Notes: generated from the sequence alone by a model not told the origin. A stretch of 64,000 nucleotides of DNA from JADLHS01 sp964561105 (GCA_964561105.1 CAZLOH010000001.1:62001-126000); one strand, 5' to 3'. Positions 33,536 to 43,110 are shown, numbered from the stretch's first letter. Numbers and translations are program-made.

Positions 33536-33835
33536 ATGAAATTCACCATCCCCGAACTCTCCTTCGTCGTGCTGATCGGTGTGTCCGGTTCGGGCAAGAG
33601 CACGTTTGCGCGAAAGCATTTCAAGCCGACGGACATGCTGCCGTCTGGTCTTGGCGCTGAATTCCGTCCGTCGTTGCTACATTCAATAGGACGTAGGCCG
33701 GTGTCCATCGGCGATTTGGAAATTCGTGGCCGAACCTCTCGCATGAGCCCGAGTCGTCAAGCGAGCCGGTGGACCCACGGCTGTGAGTCAGAAACGGTGG
33801 CGAACAAATGCAACTTGATGACCATACATGACTGA
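33536..33835 (+). pseudogene. Truncated 5' end of pnkp (polynucleotide kinase-phosphatase)
   Basis: The first 32 or so residues read MKFTIPELSFVVLIGVSGSG then KSTFARKHFKPT, the start of the bacterial Pnkp kinase domain with its P-loop GVSGSGKST. After about 33640 the sequence no longer resembles Pnkp and a chance frame continues to 99 residues. The rest of the kinase, the phosphatase and the ligase domains are missing. Pnkp normally follows hen1, whose fragments lie upstream. Confidence 0.75.
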
Positions 33836-35498
33836 AACCAGCCCAGCTCCCGGCGCTCATTCGGTGTGGTCGCCGCTGCGGCGTCCGCTCTTCCGCGACC
33901 GCCTGATGGCGTCGGTGATCTCGAACACCGGGAGCTGGATGCAGGACACGGCCGGCACCTGGCTGATGACGGCGCTGACCACGTCGCCGTTGCTCATCGC
34001 GCTGATGCAGACGGCAGCGAGTCTGCCGGTGTTGTTGCTGGGTATGCCGGCCGGGGCCACGGCGGACATCCTGGATCGGCGGCGAATCCTGCTGTTCTGG
34101 GCGGGCTGGATGTTGGTGGCGGCCGGCATTTTGAGCGCGTTGACGTTGACCGGTCTGGTGGCCGCGTGGTCGCTGCTGTTGTTGACGTTTCTGATCAGTC
34201 TGGGCACGGCGATGAGCGGGCCAACGTGGCAGGCGATTGTTCCGGAAATGGTTTCGCGCGAGGAACTGCCCGAAGCGATCGCGTTGAACAGCGCCGCGTT
34301 CAACATCGCGCGGGCGCTCGGTCCCGCGGCCGGCGGGCTGGCCGTGGCCGCCTTTGCCACGGTGCTGTTCGGCGCCGGCGTCGTGTTCTTCCTCAACGCC
34401 GTTTCCTTCGCCGCGGTGCTGATCGTGATTTATCGCTGGAAACGCACGCCGTTGTTCACCAGCGCGCTGCCGGCGGAACGGCTGCTGGCCTCGATGCGGG
34501 CGGGTTTGCGTTACACCCGGTTCACGCCGGTCATGCGGGCGGTCCTGGTGCGCGCCTTCCTGCAAATTTTTTGCGTGAGCGCCATGTGGGCTTTGCTGGC
34601 CGTGGTGGCGCGGGAGAAATTGCATCTGGGCGCGCTGGGCTACGGCATTCTCACCGGCTGCATCGGCCTGGGCGCGGTCACCGGCGCGATCCTGCTGCCC
34701 CGGCTGCGGCAGCGACTGGCGGCGGACGCGATCATCACCACGGCGGCGCTGGCGTTCGCGATTACGTTGCTGGTCATGGCGTGGGTGCATCGGTTCTGGC
34801 CGTTGGCGCTGGTGTTGTTTCTGGGCGGCATGGCCTGGACGAGCACGACTTCGTGTTTGAACATCGCGGTGCAATTATCCGTGCCGGCGTGGGTGCAGGC
34901 GCGGTCGTTGGGCATTTATCAAATGGTGTTCCAGGGCGCCATGGCCATTGGCAGCGCCGTCTGGGGTATCGCGGCGGAACACTTGGGCACCGCGTACGCG
35001 CTGACGACAGGCGCGGCCGGACTGATCGTCGGGCTGGTGTTCGCACGCCGTTTCCCGCTCGGCACCTACACCGGCCTCGATCTTTCCCCCGGCCGGCTTG
35101 CCCACGCCCTGAGCCGGGCGGCGCCACAGGTGATGATTGAACCCAATCCGGAGGACGGGCCGGTGCTGATCACCGTCAACTTCCGCATTGATCCGGCGCG
35201 CGCGGCGGAATTCATCCCGGCGGCGCACGAATTGGGCCGGGTGCGCCGGCGGGATGGCGCGATCCGTTGGTCATTGTTCCGCGATCCGTTTGATCCGGCG
35301 CATTTCGTGGAGACCTACGTGGTGGAATCCTGGCTGGACCGCCAGCGCCAGATCGAGCGTTTCACCGTGGCGGATCACGCCGTGCGCAATCGCGTGCTCG
35401 GCTTTCACATTGACCCCGCGCCGCCCGTGGTCTCGCGTTTGATTCTGGCGAAAACCGTGTCCGCCGACGGCGCAACTTCCGACCAGGTTACGTTATGA
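33828..35498 (+). CDS. MFS transporter (EntS/DUF894-like) with C-terminal soluble domain
   Basis: This 556-residue protein has about 12 membrane segments (residues 30-410) and an MFS signature loop GATADILDRRRILLF (about 76-90). A soluble C-terminal domain of about 110 residues (VLITVNFRIDPARAAEFI and later) resembles the monooxygenase-like domain found at the end of many MFS_3 proteins. It probably exports a small molecule; the substrate cannot be read from the sequence. It stands alone after the pnkp remnant. Confidence 0.85.
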   Translation: MTETSPAPGAHSVWSPLRRPLFRDRLMASVISNTGSWMQDTAGTWLMTALTTSPLLIALMQTAASLPVLLLGMPAGATADILDRRRILLFWAGWMLVAAGILSALTLTGLVAAWSLLLLTFLISLGTAMSGPTWQAIVPEMVSREELPEAIALNSAAFNIARALGPAAGGLAVAAFATVLFGAGVVFFLNAVSFAAVLIVIYRWKRTPLFTSALPAERLLASMRAGLRYTRFTPVMRAVLVRAFLQIFCVSAMWALLAVVAREKLHLGALGYGILTGCIGLGAVTGAILLPRLRQRLAADAIITTAALAFAITLLVMAWVHRFWPLALVLFLGGMAWTSTTSCLNIAVQLSVPAWVQARSLGIYQMVFQGAMAIGSAVWGIAAEHLGTAYALTTGAAGLIVGLVFARRFPLGTYTGLDLSPGRLAHALSRAAPQVMIEPNPEDGPVLITVNFRIDPARAAEFIPAAHELGRVRRRDGAIRWSLFRDPFDPAHFVETYVVESWLDRQRQIERFTVADHAVRNRVLGFHIDPAPPVVSRLILAKTVSADGATSDQVTL

Positions 35499-35905
35499 AA
35501 CACCGGTCGGGCGGACGCACCATCCTGGCTCACGGCAGCGGCAGCCAACGCAAATGGAAACTGATGCCGCCGGATCAACGATGCCGGGGTGAGAGTTCGC
35601 TGAAAGATTCGCCGGTGAAAGCTCGGCACCGTAGTCGCTGATGCGTGGCCGCAGGACGCACGGCCACTCAAGGAAGTCCGCCTCGTGACCTCGGCGGTTA
35701 CCAGCAACAAGCTCGCGGGCAGTTACAACTTCCGCGATATGATGCACGTCGCAACCTTGAACTGCCAGCGGAACGCTGGTCTCCGACCCGGCGCGGCGCA
35801 GTTGACCGCAGATTCACGACGGATCGGAGATCGGCGCTCCGGTTTCGGGAATGTTTATTGAAAAGTTATTGGTCGGTGATTGGATTTGTTCGTAGTATTG
35901 CCCGC
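35499..35905. other. Intergenic region between the MFS gene and the ABC transporter operon
   Basis: No convincing gene, repeat or terminator. The AT-richer end (about 35855-35900) is where the transporter promoter should lie; I could not settle on hexamers. Confidence 0.4.
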
Positions 35906-36691
35906 ATGTTCCGGAGTCTGATTGTGGTTGCCGTTGGACTGACTTTGTTGGTGGCCGGCGGCTGCGGCCGTCAGTCGCCGGGCGCATTGGTGGTGGGCAT
36001 GGAGCTGGCCGATCCGCCGTTTGAAATGACTGACGCGCAGGGCCACCCCACCGGTGTGAGCGTGGACCTGGCAAAGGCGCTGGGCGCGTATCTCGGCCAG
36101 CCGGTCGTCATTGAAAACATTCCCTTCGATGGACTGATCGTGGCGTTGAAGACGGGCAAGATTGATTTGATTATTTCCTCGATGACGGCCACGGCGGAAC
36201 GGGCCAAGTCCATTGATTTCTCCGATCCTTACCTGCAAACGGGCCTCTGCCTGCTGGTCGGGGCGAAGGCGAACATTCAGACGATGCAAGACGCGGATCA
36301 ACCGGACAAAACCATCGTCGTGAAAAAGGGCACGACCGGTCAGCTCTATGCGGTGGAACATATCCGGCGCGCAAAAGTGCTGGTGCTCGATCAAGAGTCG
36401 GCCTGCGTGCTGGAAGTGGCGCAGGGGAAAGCCGACGCATTCATCTACGGCCAGATGAACGTGCTGAAATACTGGCAGCGCAATCCCGACACCACCCGCG
36501 CGCTCTTGCGCCCGTTCCAGGCCGAGCCGTGGGCCATCGGGGTGCGCAAAGACAACCCGGAACGGTTGCGCCAGATCAACGCCTTCCTGAAAGATTTCCG
36601 GACGCGCGGCGGTTTCGGGCAGTTGAGCGACCGCTGGCTGAAGGAACAGAAAGCAACCTTTCAGCAACTGAACATCCCCTTCTACTTTTGA
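35906..36691 (+). CDS. Amino-acid ABC transporter substrate-binding lipoprotein
   Basis: This 261-residue family 3 solute-binding protein has a lipoprotein signal (LTLLVAGGC) and the conserved stretch VVGMELADPPFEMTDAQGHP near the N-terminus, followed by IENIPFDGLIVALKTGKIDL and SMTATAERAKSIDFSDPYL. It captures a polar amino acid in the periplasm. The ATG at 35906 was chosen because it begins the signal peptide. It is coupled to the permease gene. Confidence 0.92.
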   Translation: MFRSLIVVAVGLTLLVAGGCGRQSPGALVVGMELADPPFEMTDAQGHPTGVSVDLAKALGAYLGQPVVIENIPFDGLIVALKTGKIDLIISSMTATAERAKSIDFSDPYLQTGLCLLVGAKANIQTMQDADQPDKTIVVKKGTTGQLYAVEHIRRAKVLVLDQESACVLEVAQGKADAFIYGQMNVLKYWQRNPDTTRALLRPFQAEPWAIGVRKDNPERLRQINAFLKDFRTRGGFGQLSDRWLKEQKATFQQLNIPFYF

Positions 36692-37482
36692 ATCTGGCAC
36701 GGCTATTCTTCGCTCCGCGCGACGGCCGGCCGACCACGCTGCCGTGGCCGGCGCGCGTGTTTAATTTCGTTCTCGTCAGCCTGCTCCTGGCCGGGGCGCT
36801 CTATTTTTCCTTTCTGAAGCTGAACTACCACTGGAATTGGGGCGCGGTCTATCGCTACCGTCAGATGTTCCTCGCCGGCTGGCTGACGACCATCTGGATT
36901 TCAGTGGCGGCGCTGGGTTTGAGCACGTTGCTCGGTTTGTTTTTTGCGCTGGGGCAACGGAGCCGTTTCGGCCCGCTCTACTGTTTCAGCAAAATTTACG
37001 TCGAACTCATCCGCGGCACGCCGTTGCTGGTGCAGATCCTGATCTTTTTCTACGTGGTGGCCAGCGCGGTCCACCTGACGAACCGTTACGTGGTCGGCAT
37101 CCTGACGCTGGCCATCTTCAGCGGCGCGTACCTCACGGAAATCATCCGGGCGGGCATTGAAAGCGTCGGCCAGTCCCAGCTCGAATCCGCCCGGGCCATC
37201 GGCCTGACGCGCGCGCAGACGTTTCGCTACGTCGTGCTGCCGCAGGCGTTGCGACAGACCTTGCCGCCGCTGGCCGGGCAATTTGTTTCGCTCATCAAGG
37301 ATTCCTCGCTGCTTTCGATCATCGCCATCAGCGAATTCACGCTTAATGCGCAACAGGTGAACTCGTACACGTTCAGCACGCTGGAGAGTTACGTCCCGCT
37401 GGCCGTCGGCTACCTGCTGCTGACGCTGCCGATCTCACTCTGGACGCGCTGGCTGGAGCAGCGCATGAAGTATGAAACTTGA
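36688..37482 (+). CDS. Amino-acid ABC transporter permease
   Basis: This 264-residue HisMQ-type permease has about five membrane segments. It carries the EAA-type loop near SGAYLTEIIRAGIESVGQSQ and LESARAIGLTRAQTFRYVVL (about residues 145-185). I chose a TTG start whose first base lies inside the last codon of the binding-protein gene (TTGA overlap); no ATG is available before the first helix. It lies between the binding protein and the ATPase. Confidence 0.9.
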   Translation: MNLARLFFAPRDGRPTTLPWPARVFNFVLVSLLLAGALYFSFLKLNYHWNWGAVYRYRQMFLAGWLTTIWISVAALGLSTLLGLFFALGQRSRFGPLYCFSKIYVELIRGTPLLVQILIFFYVVASAVHLTNRYVVGILTLAIFSGAYLTEIIRAGIESVGQSQLESARAIGLTRAQTFRYVVLPQALRQTLPPLAGQFVSLIKDSSLLSIIAISEFTLNAQQVNSYTFSTLESYVPLAVGYLLLTLPISLWTRWLEQRMKYET

Positions 37483-37509
37483 AACGCGCCCGGCCGACGG
37501 CCAACGGGC

Positions 37510-38241
37510 ATGAAGCTTCGGCTCGCCAACCTGGACAAAAGCTTTGACGGCCATCGCGTGCTGGATCAAGTCACCCTGGCGCTGAATGAGGTGCAGACGC
37601 TGGTGTTGATCGGGCCGTCGGGCGGCGGTAAATCCACGTTGTTGCGGATCCTGGCCGGGCTGGAGTATCCCGATGCCGGCACGGTGGAACTGGACGGAGA
37701 GCCGCTGCAGTTCGAGGAGGCCAGCCTGCGGCGACACCGGCGCACGATTGGCACGGTGTTCCAGACCTTCAACCTTTTTCCGCACTTGACCGCGCTCCAG
37801 AACATCACGCTGCCGTTGGAGAAAGTGCATGGCTACCCGGCCGCCGACGCCGCCGAGGTCGCCCACCAGATTCTCCGCCGCTTCCAGCTCGAAGCGCACG
37901 CGCGCAAACGACCAGCCGCGCTCTCCGGCGGTCAGCGGCAGCGGGTCGCCATCGCGCGGGCCGTGGCCATCAAGCCGCGCCTGCTGCTCTTCGATGAGCC
38001 GACCTCGGCCCTGGATCCGGAGATGACGGCCGAGGTGCTGGACTTGATCCGGGAACTGCGCGACGAGGGGCGCGAACTCATTTTAGTGACGCACGAGATG
38101 GGATTCGCGCGGCGCATCGCCGACCAGGTTGCGCTGCTGGCCGGAGGTCGCATCGCCGAGGTCGGCCCGGTGGCGCAAGTCTTCGACAACCCGCAGACGC
38201 AGCAGAGCCAGGACTTTCTCGCGCGCGTATTGAAGTATTGA
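37510..38241 (+). CDS. Amino-acid ABC transporter ATPase
   Basis: This 243-residue GlnQ-type ATPase shows Walker A GPSGGGKST (about residues 36-44), signature LSGGQRQRVAIARA (about 138-151), Walker B LLLFDEPTSALDP (about 158-170) and the switch TH in LVTHEMGFA. It completes the three-gene importer. The importer ends convergently with the ovothiol genes and might feed them with histidine or cysteine, which is only a suggestion from position. Confidence 0.94.
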   Translation: MKLRLANLDKSFDGHRVLDQVTLALNEVQTLVLIGPSGGGKSTLLRILAGLEYPDAGTVELDGEPLQFEEASLRRHRRTIGTVFQTFNLFPHLTALQNITLPLEKVHGYPAADAAEVAHQILRRFQLEAHARKRPAALSGGQRQRVAIARAVAIKPRLLLFDEPTSALDPEMTAEVLDLIRELRDEGRELILVTHEMGFARRIADQVALLAGGRIAEVGPVAQVFDNPQTQQSQDFLARVLKY

Positions 38242-38277
38242 TCGGCGGCGCGAACCGGTTGCAGCCGCAGCAGCCGA

Positions 38278-39474
38278 TTATCCGCCCGGCAATTTCTTCG
38301 CGGCCTGCTGGATTTGGTCGAGCGCTTTCAGAATGGTTGCGCGCGGCGCGCCGATATTCAAGCGCATGAAACCGCTGCCCGCCCCCTGGCCGAATTGCGT
38401 TCCCGGATTCAGGCCGACCCCGGCTTCGTGAATGAAGAAGTGTTTGAGTTGCGCGTCCGTCAAGTTGAGGCCGCGGCAATCGAGCCATAAAAGAAAGGTG
38501 CCCTCGGGTTGAATCAGTTTTATCCGGGGCAGGTGAGCCGTCAGATACGCCGCGACGCAATCACGCGTGTCGCGCAAGTAATTCAGCAAGCGCTCGAGCC
38601 AGCCTTCCCCCTGCCGATAGGCGGTTTCAAAGGCCACGAGGCTGAAGGGATTGGCGGCGCTGACGTGGAAGGCGTTAAAGACTTTCGCCAGCCGGGCGCG
38701 GTTTTTTTCCTCGGGAATGATGAGCACAGAAAGATTGAGTCCCGGAATGTTGAAGGTTTTGCTGGGGGCCAGCGCCGTGATCACGCGGGCGGGATTTTCC
38801 GCCAATGCCGCCAGGACGTGGTGTTGGTTGCCCGGATAAATCAGGTCGTTGTGGATTTCGTCGGACAAAATTATCAGGTCCTGTTGCTCCGCGATCTCCA
38901 ACAGCCGGTTCAGTTCCGGTTTGTCCCAGACCCGGCCGACGGGATTATGCGGTGAGCAAAAGATCAAGAGAGGCGATTGTTGGGCGCATTGCCGCAAATG
39001 GTCGAACTCAATGGCGTATCGGCCATGCTCCAGGCGCAGCGGATTGGGCAGCAAGGTTCGACCGTTATTGGTGATCGCGGAATAGAACGGGAAATAGACG
39101 GGCGGCTGAATGATGACCGGATCGCCGACGTTGGTGAAAGCCATCACGGCGGCGTTTAACGACGGGACCACGCCCGGACACAAGACGATCCATTCGCGTT
39201 GGACCGTCCAACCGTGACGCCGTTGCATCCAGTCCACCACGGCTTCAAACAGGCTTTCGGGTGAGCGGGTGTAACCGTAGATGGGATGACTGGCCCGAGC
39301 CATCAGCGCTTCCGTAATCGCGGGCGGTGTGGCGAAGTCCATATCCGCCACCCAGAGCGGGATGACGTCGGCTTGGCCAAACACGTCCTCTCGCGCGTCA
39401 TACTTGAGGCTGTGAGTGCCGGCGCGACTAAGTTCCTGATCAAAGCCTCCGGCCGTCGCAGTCTGGCTGGTCAT
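38278..39474 (-). CDS. ovoB: PLP-dependent beta-lyase, MalY/PatB family (probable OvoB)
   Basis: This 398-residue fold-type I PLP enzyme shows WVADMDFATPPAITEAL near residue 38, CSPHNPVGRVW (about 160) and the PLP-lysine in ALAPSKTFNIPGL (about 232). C-S beta-lyases of this family cleave cysteine conjugates. Placed 20 bp downstream of ovoA, it is the obvious candidate for cleaving the histidyl-cysteine sulfoxide to 5-thiohistidine in ovothiol synthesis. The start ATG 39474 is preferred over an earlier in-frame ATG that would overlap ovoA. Confidence 0.85.
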   Translation of the reverse strand: MTSQTATAGGFDQELSRAGTHSLKYDAREDVFGQADVIPLWVADMDFATPPAITEALMARASHPIYGYTRSPESLFEAVVDWMQRRHGWTVQREWIVLCPGVVPSLNAAVMAFTNVGDPVIIQPPVYFPFYSAITNNGRTLLPNPLRLEHGRYAIEFDHLRQCAQQSPLLIFCSPHNPVGRVWDKPELNRLLEIAEQQDLIILSDEIHNDLIYPGNQHHVLAALAENPARVITALAPSKTFNIPGLNLSVLIIPEEKNRARLAKVFNAFHVSAANPFSLVAFETAYRQGEGWLERLLNYLRDTRDCVAAYLTAHLPRIKLIQPEGTFLLWLDCRGLNLTDAQLKHFFIHEAGVGLNPGTQFGQGAGSGFMRLNIGAPRATILKALDQIQQAAKKLPGG

Positions 39475-39494
39475 GGTTGAGTTTGATTTTTCCG

Positions 39495-41612
39495 TCACGA
39501 GATTTTTTCCCAAATCGTCACCTCGGCCAAGGTGTGTTGATATTTGCGCCGGGTTTCCCGAATCACGAAGGGCACATCCTGCGGCTCCCGCAGGAGCTTA
39601 AAATTCCGGCTCAGAATCGCCTTGAGCCCATCCAGGGTGGTGAAATTTTCGCCGTCCTTCTTGAAGCCGCCAATCCACAATTCTTTCTCGGTATGCTCCG
39701 TCAGCCAGGTGTAGGGCGAAGCGATCAACAACCGGCCGCCCGGGTTCAGGCGCGTGTGAATCGTGGTCAACAATTTTGCCGGGTCATACAACCGGTCAAT
39801 CAGGTTGGCCGCCAGGATCAGGTCGTAACCGGCAAATTTGGGCGCCAGATTGCACGCATCGCCCTGATAAAATTCGACCTTGTCCTTGAATTTATCCAAG
39901 CCCAGGCCGGCCAGCGTGCGTTCCTGGTAGGAAACCAAATCGCCTTCCTCGGTGGCGGTGTAACGCAGCCGCCCCTGCTGCGCCAGTTGCACGCCCAGTC
40001 CGATGAACCGCGCGGAAAAATCCACGCCCGTGACCCGGTCGAAATGGCGGGCCAGTTCAAACGTCGCCCGCCCGGCGGCACAACCCAGATCCAGCGCCGT
40101 CCGCGCAGGCCGGTCGCCCATGGCGGCCACGGCCATTTGCGCCAGCGCCGCCGGGAAGTTGGGCACGCCAAAATACGTGTCGCCGAAATGAAACTCGGCG
40201 TACTCCGAGAGCAGTTTGTCCGTCTCATAACGCGAGCCGGTTGGCGCGGGCGGCGTGGCCGCGACGACATATCGGAATCCCGCGTGTTGGAAAAAATGTC
40301 GCCGGAACGCATAGCGCGAGCTGCGCAACGATTCATTGCCACAGGCGATCCAGGAGCCGCCCTTGATCAAGTTGTGCCGCTCGTCAAAGGTGGGCGTTGA
40401 AAAATCATCGTAGAGTGGATGCACCGCGAAACCGGCAAACGGGTAGATGGGCGTTTCCGTCCACTGCCAGACGTTGCCGACCACGTCAAAGAATTCGCCC
40501 TGCGGAAATTTGTTAACGGGACAACTGGAGGCAAAAAAATCCAGGTGCAGATTGCCACCGGCGGCTGCGTGGGGCGGCACCTCCGTCAGCTTGGCCGTGT
40601 CATAGAGCCGATACCATTCGTCTTCCGTCGGCAGGCGCACCGGTTGGCCGGTGGCGGCCGCCTTCCAATTGCAGAAGGCCCTGGCCTCATGATAATTGAC
40701 ATCCACCGGCCAGTCCCACGGCATGGGCACCTCCTCCGTCATCAGACGCAAATGCCATCCGGAATCCTTTTTAATCCAGAACGTCGGCCCTTGCGCGGCG
40801 GCGAACTTCAGCCAGGACCGGCCTTCCGCTTCCCAGTATTTTTCGGTCGTGTAACCGTTTGCTTCCACGAACTCCAAAAATTCCTGATTGCTGACCAGGT
40901 GGCGGCCCGCCTGAAACGCCGGCACGTCCGCTTCATGCCGGCCGAATTCATTGTCCCATCCGTAGGTCATCGGGTTTGCGAAATCTTTACCCAACCGGAC
41001 GGGGCCGGCTGAAACCGGGACCAACTCGTTGCGCGGGGCCGCGCCGGATTCCCGGCAGGGTTGCCAGTCGGGATGTGGCTGAACGTAAGCCAACGCCTGT
41101 TGACGAATCAAAACCGAGGACGTTTCCAGATGAATGCGCTCGTGCTCGATGCCCATCAGGATGGCCCACCAGGGGTTTTTCCAGTTGATCGGCAAGGTCA
41201 AAGGCAGGTCACGGATGAGCTGGTCCACCACCTGGCGCAATGTGCGACGGTACTGGCGCACCGCCGCTACCGTGGGCCATTCGTAATGCGACGTGTCCAA
41301 ATCATCCCAGCTCATTTCATCCACGCCAACGGCAAATATGGATTCCAGTTGGGGATCAATCCGCTCGGTGAGCAGTCCGGCCAGAATCAGTTTGTTCACG
41401 AAAAAAGTGGCGGTATGACCGAAGTAAAAAATCAGCGGGTGACGCAAGGAGATGGGTTTTTGGTAGTAACCCGCCTCCGTGCGCAGCGTTTCAAACAGGT
41501 TTTCGTAACGATCAAACGTGGCGTGAAAATAGGCGCGAATTTCTTCGCGTTTGGCCGAGGGGTCATCGCCGGTGAGCTGGGGAGTTCTTGGGAAAAGTTG
41601 TGGTCGTGCCAT
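39495..41612 (-). CDS. ovoA: OvoA: 5-histidylcysteine sulfoxide synthase and N-methyltransferase fusion
   Basis: This 705-residue protein has an N-terminal DinB-like iron-site domain (HERIHLE, about residues 155-161), an FGE-sulfatase central domain (about 185-455, with GWDNEFGRHEADVPAF and LIKGGSWIACGNESLRSSR), and a C-terminal SAM methyltransferase (about 470-705, ALDLGCAAGRATFELA). The three-domain order and length are those of OvoA, which couples histidine and cysteine oxidatively and later N-methylates thiohistidine to ovothiol; the ergothioneine enzyme EgtB lacks the methyltransferase. The ATG follows no strong ribosome binding site. Confidence 0.93.
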   Translation of the reverse strand: MARPQLFPRTPQLTGDDPSAKREEIRAYFHATFDRYENLFETLRTEAGYYQKPISLRHPLIFYFGHTATFFVNKLILAGLLTERIDPQLESIFAVGVDEMSWDDLDTSHYEWPTVAAVRQYRRTLRQVVDQLIRDLPLTLPINWKNPWWAILMGIEHERIHLETSSVLIRQQALAYVQPHPDWQPCRESGAAPRNELVPVSAGPVRLGKDFANPMTYGWDNEFGRHEADVPAFQAGRHLVSNQEFLEFVEANGYTTEKYWEAEGRSWLKFAAAQGPTFWIKKDSGWHLRLMTEEVPMPWDWPVDVNYHEARAFCNWKAAATGQPVRLPTEDEWYRLYDTAKLTEVPPHAAAGGNLHLDFFASSCPVNKFPQGEFFDVVGNVWQWTETPIYPFAGFAVHPLYDDFSTPTFDERHNLIKGGSWIACGNESLRSSRYAFRRHFFQHAGFRYVVAATPPAPTGSRYETDKLLSEYAEFHFGDTYFGVPNFPAALAQMAVAAMGDRPARTALDLGCAAGRATFELARHFDRVTGVDFSARFIGLGVQLAQQGRLRYTATEEGDLVSYQERTLAGLGLDKFKDKVEFYQGDACNLAPKFAGYDLILAANLIDRLYDPAKLLTTIHTRLNPGGRLLIASPYTWLTEHTEKELWIGGFKKDGENFTTLDGLKAILSRNFKLLREPQDVPFVIRETRRKYQHTLAEVTIWEKIS

Positions 41613-42174
41613 TGGTAATCGGTTGCTGGTTCAGGCGGCGTGAGAAACAGGAATGAAATTCAGTGATCCCGGAAACAATTTCATGACGGATAAATTTTCC
41701 AATTTTTGTCGGGCCGATTCAAGGGTCAATTTGATCCCCGGCGGAAACGCGGAAGCGCGACGTTTTCGTTTAACCACAGTTTGGGCTCTGCGCCAAGACG
41801 GGATGATCGCGTTCCCCGTCAGAATCATGAAGCCAGAATGATGCGGGGATGATTCTGACCCCATCATTCTGACACAGTCTGCGATGGAACTATGCCGGGA
41901 TTGGTGACGGGGGGAAAATTCGCCAAGCCTGCCCGGTGTGGCGCCCTGACCGCCACTTTCAATCGCACCCAGCCGCGCCCACGCATTTGACGAGCGCTCT
42001 CCGGCGACGCTACGTTGATGCCGAACGGTCGTTACCCCCGTTTCGTGGGCAGCGGCGTATGCGCCCCGGCTGAATCGTCTCGCCGACTTTGCCGCAGCCT
42101 TCGGCCACACGATTCGCGGCCTCGGGCACATAAACAGACAGGCGCAACGAAGCGTTCAAACCGAATACCGACCA
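41613..42174. other. Intergenic region between ovoA and the ADP-ribosylglycohydrolase-like gene
   Basis: No convincing gene; a 166-codon minus-strand frame has no family features. It contains the interleaved inverted repeat at 41818-41873. Confidence 0.5.
41818..41873. repeat. Interleaved inverted repeats, GTCAGAATCAT type
   Basis: GTCAGAATCAT (41818-41828) pairs with ATGATTCTGAC (41849-41859), and CAGAATGAT (41834-41842) pairs with ATCATTCTG (41863-41871). The arms are variants of one another, so alternative hairpins are possible. Confidence 0.7.
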
Positions 42175-43110
42175 ATGAATACGCCAGTCACCACGATGCA
42201 CGACCGCAATATCAACATCCTCCTCGCCTCCTTCATCGGCGACGCCCTCGCACTCGGCCCGCACTGGATTTACGATCAGGAGGAAATCCGCGTGAAGCTC
42301 GGGCGCGTCACCTCCTACCATGCGCCCCTCGCCAAATATCACACTGGGAAGTCCGCCGGTGATTTCACCCATTACGGCGACCAGACGCTGGTGCTGCTGC
42401 AGTCGGTCGCGGAAGCGGGCGGGTTCGCTCCCGGACAATTCGCCGCCCGCTGGCGCGCGTTCTGGGAAACTCCCGCGAACACCTCCTATCGCGACGGCGC
42501 GACCCGCCAGACCCTGGAGCGATTGCAGGCCGGCCTTCCGCCGGAGTGCGCGGGTTCCGACTCGCATGACCTTGGCGGCGCCGCGCGCCTCGGCCCGCTT
42601 TTTCTTTTGCGCTGGGAAAACGCCGAAGCGTTGCTGGACGCGGCGCGACGCGAAACGGCCTTCACCCATCCCGTGGCTGAGGTGGTGGAATCCGCGGAAT
42701 TCTTCGGTCGCGTCGTTCTGGCCGTGCGTTCCGGCACCGGCATCGCCGACGGACTCGTTTCGGTGATGGCCGCGAAAACCTGGCCGGCGCTGTCAAGCCA
42801 CTGGCTCGCCGCCGCGCGGGAATCAGCCGGTTCGGAGGCGACCGATGCCGCCGCGCTGAAGGCCCATGGCCTGGACTGCCACACCAACCACGCCTTCCCG
42901 GGAATCTGTCATCTCCTGCTCCGGTATCCCGATGATCCGGCCACCGCGTTGATCGAGAACGCCACGGCCGGTGGCGACAGCGCCGCGCGCGGCCTGATCC
43001 TGGGGCTGGTCTATGGTGCGAAATTTTCCGTCGCCACCCTGCCGCCCGAATGGCTTTCCGGACTAAACGCCCGGGACGAAATCATTCGGCTCAGCCAGCG
43101 GATTGCTTGA
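42175..43110 (+). CDS. ADP-ribosylglycohydrolase-family protein with altered metal-site motifs
   Basis: This 311-residue all-helical protein matches the DraG/ARH family: LLASFIGDALALGPHWIYD near the start and ATAGGDSAARGLILGLVYGA near residue 265. In active members the first site reads TDDT and the second GGDTDT; here they read THYGDQT and GGDSAAR, so several of the Asp metal ligands are missing. The protein may hydrolyse a different bond or be catalytically weak. It is followed by an HAD hydrolase. Confidence 0.75.
   Translation: MNTPVTTMHDRNINILLASFIGDALALGPHWIYDQEEIRVKLGRVTSYHAPLAKYHTGKSAGDFTHYGDQTLVLLQSVAEAGGFAPGQFAARWRAFWETPANTSYRDGATRQTLERLQAGLPPECAGSDSHDLGGAARLGPLFLLRWENAEALLDAARRETAFTHPVAEVVESAEFFGRVVLAVRSGTGIADGLVSVMAAKTWPALSSHWLAAARESAGSEATDAAALKAHGLDCHTNHAFPGICHLLLRYPDDPATALIENATAGGDSAARGLILGLVYGAKFSVATLPPEWLSGLNARDEIIRLSQRIA

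Noticed and set aside
41631..42131. 166-codon minus-strand frame between ovoA and the ADP-ribosylglycohydrolase-like gene
   Set aside because: It runs through the interleaved inverted repeats and resembles no family.
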